Below are positions 25,569 to 35,054 of a stretch of DNA of 64,000 nucleotides, one piece after another. Source of the stretch: Muricomes sp049840515 (GTDB taxonomy: Bacteria > Bacillota > Clostridia > Lachnospirales > Lachnospiraceae); assembly GCA_049840515.1 (NCBI GenBank), contig JASGKW010000009.1:496001-560000 (forward strand), given 5' to 3'. The notes under the pieces are model-generated. The model was not told the origin of the DNA. It did not search any database and saw only the letters and a program-made list of their open reading frames with translations. A program made the position numbers and the translations under genes. Each line of letters opens with the position of its first letter. The stretch's first letter is position 1.

Positions 25569-26714
25569 ATGAGTTATGATATAGAGACAAAATGTATTCA
25601 TGGAAAAGGGGGACATCAGGACGCACATCCTTTTGGAGCACTTTCTGTGCCTATTTTTCAGACGGCTACATTTTATCATCCGGGAATTGGAAATTCTACA
25701 GGATATGATTATACGAGAGAGAGTAACCCGACGAGAGCAGAGCTGGAGGAAACGATTTCTGTTTTGGAGGGCGCTGTGGATACGGTGGCCTGCTCTACAG
25801 GGATGGCGGCAATTGCCCTGTGTCTGGAGCTGTTTAAACCAGGTGACCACATTATTTGTTCTGAGGATTTGTACGGCGGTTCTGTGCGCATGTTCCAGAG
25901 CATAGGTGAACAAAAGGGACTGGAGTTTTCCTATGTGGATACATCGGATGTGAAAATTGTTGAGCAGCATATTAAAGAAAATACAAAGGCATTGTATATC
26001 GAAACGCCCAGCAATCCTGTGATTATCATTACGGATTTATCTGAAATGAGGCGGCTGGCAGATCAACATAACCTTCTTGTTATCGCGGATAATACATTTT
26101 TGACACCGTATCTTCAAAATCCGCTGAAACTGGGAGCGGATTTGGTTCTGCACAGTGGAACAAAGTTTTTGGGCGGACATAATGACACTTTGGCTGGTTT
26201 TCTTAGTACAAGCCGTGAGGATTTGGTGGAAAAAATCCGGTATTTGTACAAGACAATCGGGTGTTGTCTGTCACCTTTTGACAGTTTCCTTCTGATAAGA
26301 GGCATAAAGACGCTGGCTGTCCGTGTGGAAAGGCAGCAGAGCAATGCGATGGAGATTGCAACATGGCTGAAACAGCAGGATAAAATAAAGCGTGTTTATT
26401 ATGCAGGGCTCCCCGAGCACCCGGGATATGAAGTAAATTGCAGACAGTCCAGAGGAGCGGGCAGTATGATTTCTTTTAAGACGGATACAGAACAAACTGC
26501 CAGAAATCTGCTGGAGAGATTAAACTTAATTACCTATGCGGAGAGCCTGGGCGGCGTGGAATCGCTGATGACATTCCCTATGCTGCAGACTCATGGGGAT
26601 GTACCAGTAGAAATACGTGAAAAGCTGGGAATTACCGGAGACTTTCTGAGGCTTTCTGTGGGAATTGAAAATGTAGGAGATTTGATTGCTGATTTAGAAC
26701 AGGCAATGAGATAA
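25569..26714 (+). CDS. Trans-sulfuration PLP enzyme (cystathionine synthase/lyase family)
   Basis: A 381-residue Cys/Met-metabolism PLP enzyme. The PLP lysine is in HSGTKFLGGHND, with YDYTRESNPTR near residue 45 and CSTGMAAI lining the site. Its length suits cystathionine gamma-synthase or a beta/gamma-lyase rather than MetY; sequence alone does not separate these. The ribosome site is GAGGAGG. It lies just before a MalY/PatB lyase, so the two likely act in one branch between cysteine and homocysteine. Confidence 0.87.
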   Translation: MSYDIETKCIHGKGGHQDAHPFGALSVPIFQTATFYHPGIGNSTGYDYTRESNPTRAELEETISVLEGAVDTVACSTGMAAIALCLELFKPGDHIICSEDLYGGSVRMFQSIGEQKGLEFSYVDTSDVKIVEQHIKENTKALYIETPSNPVIIITDLSEMRRLADQHNLLVIADNTFLTPYLQNPLKLGADLVLHSGTKFLGGHNDTLAGFLSTSREDLVEKIRYLYKTIGCCLSPFDSFLLIRGIKTLAVRVERQQSNAMEIATWLKQQDKIKRVYYAGLPEHPGYEVNCRQSRGAGSMISFKTDTEQTARNLLERLNLITYAESLGGVESLMTFPMLQTHGDVPVEIREKLGITGDFLRLSVGIENVGDLIADLEQAMR

Positions 26715-26741
26715 AAATAGCAGAAGAACAGGAGGTTAACT

Positions 26742-27920
26742 ATGAAGTTTGATTTTGATACAATCGTAGAGCGCCGGGGTACAAATTCTTTGAAGTACGA
26801 CTTTGCCGTGGAGAGAGGCAGAAGAGAAGATATTTTGCCGCTTTGGGTGGCAGATATGGACTTTACAACAGCGCCGGTCATTCTTGAAAAACTGGAGCAG
26901 ATAGTAAAGCATGGAATATTTGGGTACAGTGACAGCAAAGAAGATTACTTTCAGGCCATTTCCGGGTGGTACAAAGAGCATTTTGGCTGGGAGGTTCAGC
27001 AGGATTGGCTAATTAAGACACCAGGAGTTGTATTCGCAATTGCGGCGGCAGTTCAGGCATTCACCAAGGAGGGCGAAAGTGTTTTGATTCAGCAGCCGGT
27101 ATATTATCCGTTCAGCGAGGTGATTCTCGATAATAACAGAGTGCTGGTGAATAACCCTCTAAAACTTGTAGACGGACATTATGAGATTGATTTTGAGGAT
27201 TTTGAGGAAAAAATTAAATCAAAAAATGTGAAAGTATTTTTGCTCTGCAGTCCGCATAACCCGGTAGGACGTGTGTGGCAGGAATGGGAATTGAAGAAGC
27301 TTGGAGATATTTGTTTGCAGCATGGCGTTATTGTAGTCAGTGATGAAATTCACGGGGACTTTACATATCCCGGATTTTCTCACCGCGTGTTTGCATCCTT
27401 ATCCCCTGAATTTGCGGATATAACAGTTACCTGCACTGCGCCCAGCAAAACCTTCAATCTTGCAGGGCTTCAGATATCCAACATTTTTATTTCCAATCCA
27501 AAACTGCGCAAGAAATTTCAGGATGTTATTGCAGCAGAAGGATACAGTCAGGTTAATACCATGGGGATGGCGGCATGTCAGGCAGCTTATGAGGGCGGCT
27601 GGGAATGGCTGAGCCAGTTGAAAGAATATTTGCTGGAGAACCTTAATTTTGCCAGGGAATTTCTGAAAGAACATCTTCCGGAAATTACACTCATAGAGCC
27701 TGAGGGAACCTACCTCATATGGCTGGATTTCAGTAAGTTAAATCTGCCGGAAGAAGAACTGGAAGATTTGATTGCCAATAAGGCACGTTTGTGGCTGGAT
27801 GGCGGAGCTATATTTGGAGAAGTTGGACAAGGCTTTCAGCGCATCAACATTGCCTGCCCAAGAAAAACATTGCAGCAGGCACTGGTGCAGTTGGAAGAGG
27901 CAGTGCACAGTGAAAAATAA
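26742..27920 (+). CDS. MalY/PatB family aminotransferase, cystathionine beta-lyase type
   Basis: A 392-residue fold-type I PLP enzyme. Family blocks are LPLWVADMDF near the N-terminus, LLCSPHNPVGRVW, VSDEIHGDF, and the PLP lysine in APSKTFNLAGLQ. PatB/MalY enzymes cleave C-S bonds in cystathionine or cysteine, giving homocysteine or sulfide. It starts 27 bases after the previous PLP gene with AGGAGG, so it shares that operon. A regulatory role like that of E. coli MalY cannot be judged. Confidence 0.9.
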   Translation: MKFDFDTIVERRGTNSLKYDFAVERGRREDILPLWVADMDFTTAPVILEKLEQIVKHGIFGYSDSKEDYFQAISGWYKEHFGWEVQQDWLIKTPGVVFAIAAAVQAFTKEGESVLIQQPVYYPFSEVILDNNRVLVNNPLKLVDGHYEIDFEDFEEKIKSKNVKVFLLCSPHNPVGRVWQEWELKKLGDICLQHGVIVVSDEIHGDFTYPGFSHRVFASLSPEFADITVTCTAPSKTFNLAGLQISNIFISNPKLRKKFQDVIAAEGYSQVNTMGMAACQAAYEGGWEWLSQLKEYLLENLNFAREFLKEHLPEITLIEPEGTYLIWLDFSKLNLPEEELEDLIANKARLWLDGGAIFGEVGQGFQRINIACPRKTLQQALVQLEEAVHSEK

Positions 27921-27932
27921 AAAATAGAAAAT

Positions 27933-27968
27933 AGGAGGATTCCATCTGCGGGATTCCTCCTGTTTTTT
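27933..27968. terminator. Convergent terminator
   Basis: AGGAGGATTCC pairs with GGATTCCTCCT apart from one mismatch and is followed by a T run. It separates the PLP genes from the converging aldehyde dehydrogenase. Confidence 0.78.
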
Positions 27969-27978
27969 ATTTTCAGCA

Positions 27979-29350
27979 CTATTTTAATATTTTTGTAAGC
28001 AGTTTTATATGATTTTTAAAGGGTGGGTATCTCAGCGGGATATCCACCATATTTGATTTTTTAATAATACTTTTTTGATGTGAAAAGGTAAAAAAACTGT
28101 GCCGCCCATGATATTGTCCCATGCCGCTGTCCCCTACTCCGCCGAAAGGAAGGTTTGGATTGGACAGGTGTATGATGGTGTCGTTGATACATCCGCCGCC
28201 GAATGATATGGCTTTCAGGACAGCGCTCTCATGCTCCTTTTTTGTTGTGAAGAGGTAAAGTGCCAGTGGCTTTGGATGGGAATTTATCATAGGAAATACG
28301 TCCTTTAGATGCTTAAATTCCAGTATGGGCAGGATTGGCCCAAAGATTTCCTCCTGCATTACCGGGCTGTCCCAATCCACATCATCTAATATGGCAGGAG
28401 CAATCTGCAGAGTACTTTCATTATATTGCCCTCCTTCCATAATATGCCCCCTCTGAAGCAGGCCGAGGAGGCGGTCGAAGTGTTTCTGGCTGATAATTTT
28501 AGGGTATTCCGGGTTTGTTTCCGGTGTATCGCCATAGAAAGCGTGGACATATTTCTTCATTGCCAGAACCAGCTTTTCTTTTACGCTGTGGTGAACCAGA
28601 AGATAGTCCGGCGCAACGCAGGTCTGGCCGGAATTTAAAAATTTGCCCCACACAATCCTCCTTGCGGCACAGTCAATATCTGCAGTTTCGTCCACTATGC
28701 ATGGACTTTTTCCGCCCAGTTCCAATGTGACCGGGGTCAAATGTTTTGCCGCGGACTGCATGACAAGTCTTCCCACATTAACACTTCCGGTAAAGAAGAT
28801 GTAGTCAAAACGTTCTCCCAGCAGAGTCTGATTCACCGCCCGGCCGCCCCTTATGACAGAAACATAGCGCTCGGGAAAAATTTCTTTTATAATTTTTTCA
28901 ATTACCGCAGAAGTGTGAGCGGAGTATTCAGAAGGTTTAATGACAGAACAATTTCCCGCCGCAATGGAGCCAATCAAAGGCGTCATGGTGAGTCTGAAAG
29001 GGATAATTCCAGGGGGACATAATCAGCACAGAGCCGTAAGGCTCATTATAAATATAGCTGGCGGATGGGAAATGCATCAGCGGAGTTTTCTTGCGTCTGG
29101 GGCGTGTCCATTTTGCAAGGTGTTTCAGAACATATTTAATTTCCTCAAGAACAATCCCCACCTCTGTAGCATAGGCTTCAAACGAAGCCTTATTTAAATC
29201 CAGTTTTAGCGCGTGAAGAATCTCATTCTGATGTTTTTGGATGGCATTTCTCAGAAGACGGAGCTGGTACACCCGAAAGGATAAATCTTTTGTTTTTCCA
29301 GTTGCAAAAAATCTGTGCTGTAACTGAAGAGCTTCTTTCATATCATACAT
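27979..29350 (-). pseudogene. NAD(P)-dependent aldehyde dehydrogenase, split by a one-base insertion
   Basis: The two frames together form a class 3-type aldehyde dehydrogenase of 456 residues. The N-terminal part reaches GSVLIMSPWNYPFQ, then the frame is lost. The second frame continues with TMTPLIGSIAAGNCSVIKPSE. On the minus strand the junction reads CAGACTCACC. Removing the A gives CAGCTCACC, which reads PFQLTMTPLIG, exactly the family sequence. Catalytic residues are present: Glu in ELGGKSP and Cys in NSGQTCVAPDY. Such enzymes oxidise medium or long aldehydes. The gene is probably intact in the cell. Confidence 0.87.
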
Positions 29351-29485
29351 AAATATTCTCCCTCAAATAATAAAATCAGCCGAAATGGTTTCTTTTATTA
29401 TAGCCTGCCCCATAACGAAAGACAATATAGTCCATTATAAGAATAAATATACTTTACAGCAAAGGTTTGATATAATTTAGTAAAT

Positions 29486-29815
29486 TATAAAGGGGGAACA
29501 GGCAGTGCTGAAGGAAAATCATATTGGGACTACAATAAAGGGAGCATCGGAAAGCAAAAAGCGGGATTAGGGCTGTATTACAGTCATAGAAGTTTTAGCG
29601 CAAGCCTGACAAGAAATATTATCAAATTTTTACCATGGCAGCTGGCGCATATAGGGGTTATCCACGGTATCTATACAGAATTTGACGTGCCGGCCCTCAT
29701 ATTTGCAAATGGCGGGATGGTGCTGGCCTTTGTGATGCTTGTAATGGGGATGGCAAGAAAAGATAAACGCCACTTAGGCGACTTGGTTGCGGGTACACAG
29801 GTACAGGCACTCTAG
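29486..29815 (+). pseudogene. RDD family membrane protein remnant
   Basis: An open frame without a start encodes the C-terminal part of an RDD protein. It has SFSASLTRNIIKFLPWQLAH, a membrane helix, and the closing block HLGDLVAGTQV before the stop at 29813. The N-terminal RDD segment and first two membrane helices are missing. A GTG at 29505 in another frame after AAAGGGGG gives only 21 codons. Internal deletion and decay are likely. Confidence 0.65.
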
Positions 29816-29843
29816 ATCTAAAGTTATATCAGTTAAATAAGTG

Positions 29844-29906
29844 TTGACCAAGAAGAGATTTTATGTAATAATACATATGAATGAATAATTTATTTTATTC
29901 ATTCAT
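29844..29906 (+). promoter_or_regulatory. tetR promoter and operator copy 1
   Basis: TTGACC (29844-29849) and TAATAA (29866-29871) are 16 bases apart. The palindrome TGAATGAA-N12-TTCATTCA (29878-29905, extending to ATGAATGAATAA arms at 29877-29906) covers the start region. The same half-sites and spacing recur at 30550-30577. Confidence 0.7.
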
Positions 29907-29943
29907 AATTCGGGCAGGGGTGATTATAATAGACGATAAAAAA

Positions 29944-30499
29944 ATGAAATTGAAGGAAGCCGCTTACCAGGTGTTTTTGGAAAAGGGATATAAAGAGACC
30001 AACATTTCTGAAATTGCCAAGAGAAGCTGGAATCGCAGTTGGGTCATTTTATAAATATTATCAGTCAAAGGAAGAAATATTTATAGAGATATATGTGAGT
30101 GAGAACGACTCTATAAGAAATAAAATAATCAGTGAAATTAACTGGGATGGGGAGCCGGTTGATGTGGTGGATGGATTGTTCACCTATACATTAAAATATA
30201 CTTCATCCAACAGAATTTTATCTGAATGGAAGAATCCTGCCATATCAGACGCTCTGCACGAGTACTATTACACACAGAAAAACAGCGAAAATTATGCATT
30301 TCATCAATTTCTCATAGAGGCTTTCCGTGAACGATTAAATGAAAAGCAGTTTGATGCTGAGCTGACAGAAAAGCTTCTTAAAGTTTATGACTTAATCTAC
30401 TATATAGACTGCCATGTAACAGAGGAGACATTCGACGGGTATAGCCAAACACTTTGGACGCTGGTCAAGTATTTCATAAAAGGTGTATTTTCATCATAG
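29944..30499 (+). pseudogene. TetR family regulator, split by a one-base insertion
   Basis: The N-terminal helix-turn-helix reads MKLKEAAYQVFLEKGYKETN then SEIAKR. The frame is lost there and resumes as AGIAVGSFYKYYQSKEEIF. Deleting one A before AGCT at 30025-30028 joins them as EIAKRAGIAVGSFY, the classic TetR HTH, giving 184 residues. The C-terminal ligand domain is not recognisable. No good ribosome site precedes ATG 29944; AGGGGTGAT at 29916 is 19 bases away, so the true start is uncertain. Matching operators lie on both sides of the gene. Confidence 0.8.
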
Positions 30500-30549
30500 A
30501 ATTGACAATATGGGGAATCAAAGCGGTTCCCTGATTTTAACCGGATTTG

Positions 30550-30577
30550 TGAATGAATATAAGGAATTGTTCATTCA
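30550..30577 (+). promoter_or_regulatory. TetR operator copy 2
   Basis: TGAATGAA and TTCATTCA are separated by 12 bases, identical in halves and spacing to the site before tetR, while the spacer sequence differs. It lies 53 bases before the next gene, so the regulator probably controls both its own gene and the downstream pair. Confidence 0.7.
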
Positions 30578-30630
30578 TGAAAAACTATATTTTGATACCG
30601 TAACTGAATCAGAAATAAGGAGGGCTTATC

Positions 30631-30852
30631 ATGGCAAAGAAAGTAAAAGTATGTAAAAGATGTTCCAATTTTGATGTAAAGGGAATAAAAGCAATGGCGA
30701 AGGATGCAGGCTGCAAATTAAGGGTCGGGTGTATCAGCAAATGCAATATAAAAGAGCACCCGGAATTGGATGGGAAATATTTTGGTCTGATTGATGATGA
30801 ACTTTATAGTACTTCTTCCAAAGAAGAATTCTATGAACGAATGACCAAGTGA
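30631..30852 (+). CDS. Small Cys-rich protein (DUF1450-like)
   Basis: A 73-residue protein with five cysteines (CKRC near residue 8, then Cys 28, 34 and 38 in CKLRVGCISKC) and a C-terminal acidic tail. The pattern suggests metal or Fe-S binding of thioredoxin-like ferredoxin style. The DUF1450 assignment is from memory and tentative. AAGGAGG lies 9 bases upstream. It overlaps the next gene by one base and follows a TetR operator. Confidence 0.6.
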   Translation: MAKKVKVCKRCSNFDVKGIKAMAKDAGCKLRVGCISKCNIKEHPELDGKYFGLIDDELYSTSSKEEFYERMTK

Positions 30853-31418
30853 TGAAAAATGATAGCAGTCAAAATAAACTAAAATTAGTTATGCTAAATG
30901 TGCTGACACTGTCAAGGATACCTCTGTCTATTATGTTTTGCGTGATTCTTCTTTCTGGGGAAGATAAAGTTTTTATCTGTGGGTTCCTCTTTTTGCTTAT
31001 TGCTTTCACAGATTTTATGGACGGAAAGATAGCCCGCAGGTTTCATCTGGAAAGCAAGGCAGGTGCGCGCTTAGATGTGCTGTCCGACTTTTTGTTTATT
31101 ATCAGCTCCAGCTACATACTCTGCATTCAAAAGCTGCTTCCTCCCTGGATGATGGTGGTTATAATTTTTAAATTTGTGGAATTTTTAGTGACTTCGCGAT
31201 TGGCGGGGCAGAATACAAAACAATCAAATACATTCCTTTTTGATAGAATCGGGCGTTATGTAGCTGTAGCATTTTATATACTGCCAATCATTTTATTGAC
31301 GCTGCAGTGTCTGCTTTCACTAAATCAATATCAGGATATTACATTCGTTCTTTTTATGATTATTACTTTTTTTGCTTTTGTTTCCGTTTTTAACAGGATT
31401 AGACTGCAAATTTGCTAA
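30852..31418 (+). CDS. CDP-alcohol phosphatidyltransferase family protein
   Basis: A 188-residue membrane protein with the full family motif D-G-x2-A-R-x8-G-x3-D-x3-D, seen in DFMDGKIARRFHLESKAGAR followed by LDVLSD. These enzymes transfer a phosphatidyl group from CDP-diacylglycerol to an alcohol such as glycerol phosphate, serine or inositol; the acceptor cannot be told here. The ATG overlaps the previous stop (TGATG). An in-frame GTG one codon earlier is possible. Confidence 0.88.
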   Translation: MKNDSSQNKLKLVMLNVLTLSRIPLSIMFCVILLSGEDKVFICGFLFLLIAFTDFMDGKIARRFHLESKAGARLDVLSDFLFIISSSYILCIQKLLPPWMMVVIIFKFVEFLVTSRLAGQNTKQSNTFLFDRIGRYVAVAFYILPIILLTLQCLLSLNQYQDITFVLFMIITFFAFVSVFNRIRLQIC

Positions 31419-31433
31419 AAGGTTAAAAAGCCC

Positions 31434-31656
31434 TTGAAATTGTTTTCTCAAAGAGCTATAATAAATTACAGAATAGAATGAATTCTTCGGGGTAGGGTGT
31501 AAATCCCAACCGGCGGTATAGTCCGCGACCCGTTATTTTTTGAATAACGGCTGAACTGGTGTAATTCCAGTACCGACAGTAAAGTCTGGATGAGAGAAGA
31601 AGTTTTGGTATGTGCGTATATCTTATCCCCGAATTGTAGTATTCGGGGATTTTTTT
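31434..31656 (+). promoter_or_regulatory. FMN riboswitch (RFN element) with promoter and terminator
   Basis: TTGAAA (31434-31439) and TATAAT (31457-31462) are 17 bases apart. The aptamer spans 31483-31601, closed by TTCTTC/GAAGAA. It has the RFN blocks GGGGTAGGGTGTAAATCCC, AACCGGCGGTA, AGTCCGCGACCC, TGGTGTAATTCCAGTACCGAC and GTCTGGATGAGAGA. A terminator follows: ATCCCCGAAT/ATTCGGGGAT with seven Ts (31625-31656). FMN binding should favour termination and switch off ribU. Confidence 0.95.
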
Positions 31657-31754
31657 GTATGCTGGGGAGGATAACCTTCTCCTGTATCGCAAATATCATT
31701 TCCGGGAAGATTTTCTTTCTTTTCAAATTTTAAAATTAAAGGAGAGAAACGACA

Positions 31755-32381
31755 ATGAGTACAGAAACAAATGTAGTATCAAGAACACAAACAAGGACTA
31801 AAATCCGCACGATTGCACAGATCAGTATGCTGTCAGCTATCGCTGTAATACTGATGCTGTTTGAGATTCCCCTTCCTTTCGCGCCGGCATTTTATGAGAT
31901 TGATTTCAGCGAGGTGCCCGTGTTGGTCGGATGCTTTGTTATGGGACCGCTGGCAGGTGCGGTGATTGAGCTTGTAAAGATTCTCTTGAATTTTGTCGTA
32001 AATGGGACGATTACAGCAGGTGTCGGCGAGGTGGCAAACTTCTTAATTGGCTGCTCTCTGTGCGTTCCGGCGGGATTGATTTATAAGAGAAACAAGACAA
32101 GAAAAGGTGCCATCATAGGAATGGCTGCGGGCACTGTATTTATGACCTTGGTGGGATGCATCCTGAATGCGTATATTCTGCTCCCTGTGTATGCGGCAGC
32201 ATTTGGAATGCCTATCAACGCGCTGGTGGAGATGGGAACTGCTGTAAATTCAGGTATTACAAGCCTGTCCACGTTCGTGCTGTTTGCGGTAGCACCGTTT
32301 AATCTGTTAAAAGGTATATTGGTATCACTGATTGTATTTCTGATTTATAAAAAAATCAGTCCAGTATTCAGAATGAAATAA
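31755..32381 (+). CDS. ribU: Riboflavin ECF transporter S component RibU
   Basis: A 208-residue membrane protein with about six helices. It has the S-component start ISMLSAIAVILMLFEIPLPF and the riboflavin-type segment YEIDFSEVPVLVGCFVMGP. RibU binds riboflavin and uses a shared ECF motor, not found here. The FMN riboswitch directly upstream confirms the substrate class. Confidence 0.95.
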   Translation: MSTETNVVSRTQTRTKIRTIAQISMLSAIAVILMLFEIPLPFAPAFYEIDFSEVPVLVGCFVMGPLAGAVIELVKILLNFVVNGTITAGVGEVANFLIGCSLCVPAGLIYKRNKTRKGAIIGMAAGTVFMTLVGCILNAYILLPVYAAAFGMPINALVEMGTAVNSGITSLSTFVLFAVAPFNLLKGILVSLIVFLIYKKISPVFRMK

Positions 32382-32394
32382 GGCATACAAGGAA

Positions 32395-32463
32395 ATGTCC
32401 TGTGAATGCAAAGTGTAATGCAGAGTCAAAGCGTTACTTTTGTAATCACAGGGCATTTTTCTT
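32395..32463 (+). terminator. Terminator after ribU
   Basis: Stem ATGTCCTGTGA/TCACAGGGCAT (one mismatch) with a structured loop, followed by TTTTTC. Confidence 0.65.
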
Positions 32464-32557
32464 ACCGTTTTAAATTGCTCAAAAGGAACAAAAATGTGTT
32501 ATAATCAACCGTAAGGTCAACTATAGACAACATTTGAATTGAGAAGGGAGTATAATT

Positions 32558-33034
32558 ATGACACAAATGAGACGAAAAGACAGAGAAATGACTGGGCGCG
32601 AGGAGATACTTCACGTATTGGATACATGCAAGGTCATCCGTATAGCCATGCACGATGAAGATGGAATTTATATACTGCCATTAAATTATGGATATACATA
32701 TGAGGGGGAGGAGATGGTCTTTTACATCCATGCAGCACTGAAAGGCAAGAAGCTGGATTTGCTGAGAGCAAATTCAAAAGTTGGGTTTGAGATGGACTGC
32801 GGTCATGAGCTGGTAGAAGGGGATATTGCATGCCAGTATGGATTTCGGTATGCAAGTATTATAGGAAGCGGGCGTGCTGAGATTGTGGAGGAGCCAAAGG
32901 AAAAAGTGGAGGCACTGAAGATTCTGATGAGATGCCAGACAGGCAGGGATTTTGAAATTGATGAGAAGATGGCATCCTCAGTGGCCATAATAAAAGTGGT
33001 GGCTGAAGAGTACACTGGAAAACAGAGAAAGTAA
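32558..33034 (+). CDS. Pyridoxamine 5'-phosphate oxidase-like flavoprotein (NimA-like)
   Basis: A 158-residue split-barrel protein. RIAMHDEDGIYILPLNYGYTY near residue 30, FYIHAALKGKKLDLL, and a late CQYGFRYASIIGSG match the Nim-like group of PNPOx proteins, which bind FMN or heme. Some members reduce nitroimidazoles, but most Lachnospiraceae copies are of unknown role. AAGGGAG precedes the ATG. A weak TATAAT at 32500 may be its promoter. Confidence 0.83.
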   Translation: MTQMRRKDREMTGREEILHVLDTCKVIRIAMHDEDGIYILPLNYGYTYEGEEMVFYIHAALKGKKLDLLRANSKVGFEMDCGHELVEGDIACQYGFRYASIIGSGRAEIVEEPKEKVEALKILMRCQTGRDFEIDEKMASSVAIIKVVAEEYTGKQRK

Positions 33035-33134
33035 AGAAACTTGTTGAAAGTGCTGAAAAGAGGTCAAATGTCTATGAATTCAATAGGGATTATGGTACAT
33101 TGGACATAAATAAAATGGAAAGGCAGGTATTCTA

Positions 33135-34316
33135 ATGAAAAAGACAAAGTTTATGCTGGCATTGGCACTTGTTTTATGTTTACTCTCGGGACAGGTGGTT
33201 CTGGCAGAAGATGTGGCAGGTACAACAGATGCATCTGGGACCACGGATGCTGCGGTGACAGTAGAAGCAGCCGGAGACCCGAATGCCACAGGCCCGACAG
33301 GTCCGGCACCAACTCCAGGTGAAGCGAAGGAACCCGTGAAAGAGACAACGAATACAGGGGATGAACAAAATGGGCGTTATCTGGCAATTGATGAAAAGTC
33401 AATCGAAGTAAGTACAAGATTTGTTCATCAAGATGAGGAGATTAAAATAGCATTTGCACTGAAAGATGGAAGCCCTGTCTTTGATGCTGAATGCCAGATT
33501 GCACTTAAGCTGGACAATGGAACACAAGGCGGGGTGTTATCTTACTTCCAGATTCATTATGATACATCAATGAAGAAATATATTGGTTACCGCTCTATGG
33601 GTATACCAGTAGGAAAAATGGAAGAGGGCGGTGTTTCCGTCAGCACCATATCTCTTGGAAGCACAGATGGCGACAAATACGTAATTACCAATGGTGAGTC
33701 AAAATATATTGACGATAACAGCAGTGTGCAGGATTTATCAGGATTTAATTTCCATTACATTAACAGTACATACCCCTTCTGCGATGTGTTTTCTGATGAC
33801 TGGTATCAGGGAGCAGTAGATTTTGCCAATTATTATGAAATAATGACTGGTATGACTGAGACTAAATTTTCACCGGTCACCGATTTGAGCAGAGCACAGT
33901 TTGCAACAATCATCTATAGAATGGCGGGAAGCCCGGAAATAACTTACAGCCCCAAATTTAAGGATGTTTCGGACAAGCAGTTTTATACAAAAGCAGTTTT
34001 ATGGGCAAATTCTGTACGAATAATAGAAGGATATGGGCAGGGACGATTTGGTCCGGCAGATATTATCACCCGTGAGCAGATGGCAACCATGATGTACAGA
34101 TATGGTAAATATAAGGGATATGATGTATCAGGCCAGTCGGATCTTTCCTCTTTTCCTGACTACAAGAATGTCAGTGAGTTCTCCAGGCAAGCTGTAAGCT
34201 GGACAACTGCTGCAGGCATTATAAAAGGGGATAACGGAAAGATTAATCCGCAGGGTAATGCCAGCCGTGCAGTCAGTGCCACAATTATTATGAGATTCAT
34301 GGATATGTACGAATAA
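33135..34316 (+). CDS. Secreted protein with three S-layer homology domains
   Basis: A 393-residue exported protein. Residues 1-24 form a signal peptide (MKKTKFMLALALVLCLLSG then QVVLA). A low-complexity Thr/Ala/Pro linker follows to about residue 75. A middle domain of unknown type spans about 80-210. Three SLH repeats fill about 215-390, with FSDDWYQGAVDFANYYEIMTG and ITREQMATMMYRYGKY typical. SLH repeats anchor proteins to cell-wall polymers. Partner and function of the middle domain are unknown. Confidence 0.85.
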   Translation: MKKTKFMLALALVLCLLSGQVVLAEDVAGTTDASGTTDAAVTVEAAGDPNATGPTGPAPTPGEAKEPVKETTNTGDEQNGRYLAIDEKSIEVSTRFVHQDEEIKIAFALKDGSPVFDAECQIALKLDNGTQGGVLSYFQIHYDTSMKKYIGYRSMGIPVGKMEEGGVSVSTISLGSTDGDKYVITNGESKYIDDNSSVQDLSGFNFHYINSTYPFCDVFSDDWYQGAVDFANYYEIMTGMTETKFSPVTDLSRAQFATIIYRMAGSPEITYSPKFKDVSDKQFYTKAVLWANSVRIIEGYGQGRFGPADIITREQMATMMYRYGKYKGYDVSGQSDLSSFPDYKNVSEFSRQAVSWTTAAGIIKGDNGKINPQGNASRAVSATIIMRFMDMYE

Positions 34317-34335
34317 ATTTAATAGAAGCAAAAAT

Positions 34336-34372
34336 AAAGCCCGGAATCTTTGACAGATTTCGGGCTTTATTT
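34336..34372. terminator. Convergent terminator
   Basis: Stem AAAGCCCGGAATC/GATTTCGGGCTTT with a 7-base loop and flanking A/T runs separates the SLH gene from the converging DUF1275 gene. Confidence 0.82.
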
Positions 34373-34391
34373 TGGACAAAAGCTTTTTCCG

Positions 34392-35054
34392 TTAGTGCTC
34401 TTTGTTAATAAACATTAATGAAAAACCAATCAGCACCAGTACCGCACTTACCATAATTGCCTTTTCTGCCCATAAGTTTACGCAGAAATTTCCGATGACT
34501 GCTCCAACCACAAACATGCCGATAATGCCTAAATATATGAGTCCATTTTCCATTTCTGTTCTGTTTTTGGTGAGACTATATTTACAGATTGCCTGTATAG
34601 CCACCCGCAGATTGCCGATACACATGGTAGTTGCCACGCCGCTTCCGTTCACTTTACGGAAGCTTTCTACCTGCGCGCCGCAGGCAAATGAGATAAGGCT
34701 GTTTGCAAGCAGGTTCAGATTTTGAGGCATAAATGCAACAATAAATAAAACAATTGCTTCTGTTAGAAGCACCGCCTGACGCCAGTGGAAATGGGATTCG
34801 TTGTGAAAACGATTTCTGATAATTTCTGCAAGGGCAATTCCAAGGGCGAATGATAAGACTGGAAAGAGATATCGAAGGGCCAGAGAAAAGTTGCCCATCG
34901 AGAGATTCACCCCAAACAATAAAATATTTCCTGTCTGGGCATTTGCAAAAACATGTTCCCGGCATATGTATGAATAGGCATCCATAAATCCGCCAGATAA
35001 AGTTAATAAAATTACGAGTGGCAGAGACTCGGATATTTGCTGAGATTTTTTCAC
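34392..35054 (-). CDS. DUF1275 (YoaK) family membrane protein
   Basis: A 220-residue integral membrane protein with about six helices. The family blocks are LLTLSGGFMDAYSYI at the start, FANAQTGNILLFG and FACGAQVESFRKVNGSGVATTMCIGNL in pieces along the protein. Function is unknown for the family. A GTG start follows AAAGGGGAAT. It stands alone on the minus strand. Confidence 0.87.
   Translation of the reverse strand: MKKSQQISESLPLVILLTLSGGFMDAYSYICREHVFANAQTGNILLFGVNLSMGNFSLALRYLFPVLSFALGIALAEIIRNRFHNESHFHWRQAVLLTEAIVLFIVAFMPQNLNLLANSLISFACGAQVESFRKVNGSGVATTMCIGNLRVAIQAICKYSLTKNRTEMENGLIYLGIIGMFVVGAVIGNFCVNLWAEKAIMVSAVLVLIGFSLMFINKEH

Noticed and set aside
25455..25970. 171-codon minus-strand frame over the start of the PLP gene
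   Set aside because: It crosses a terminator and hairpin repeat and is antisense to a conserved PLP enzyme.
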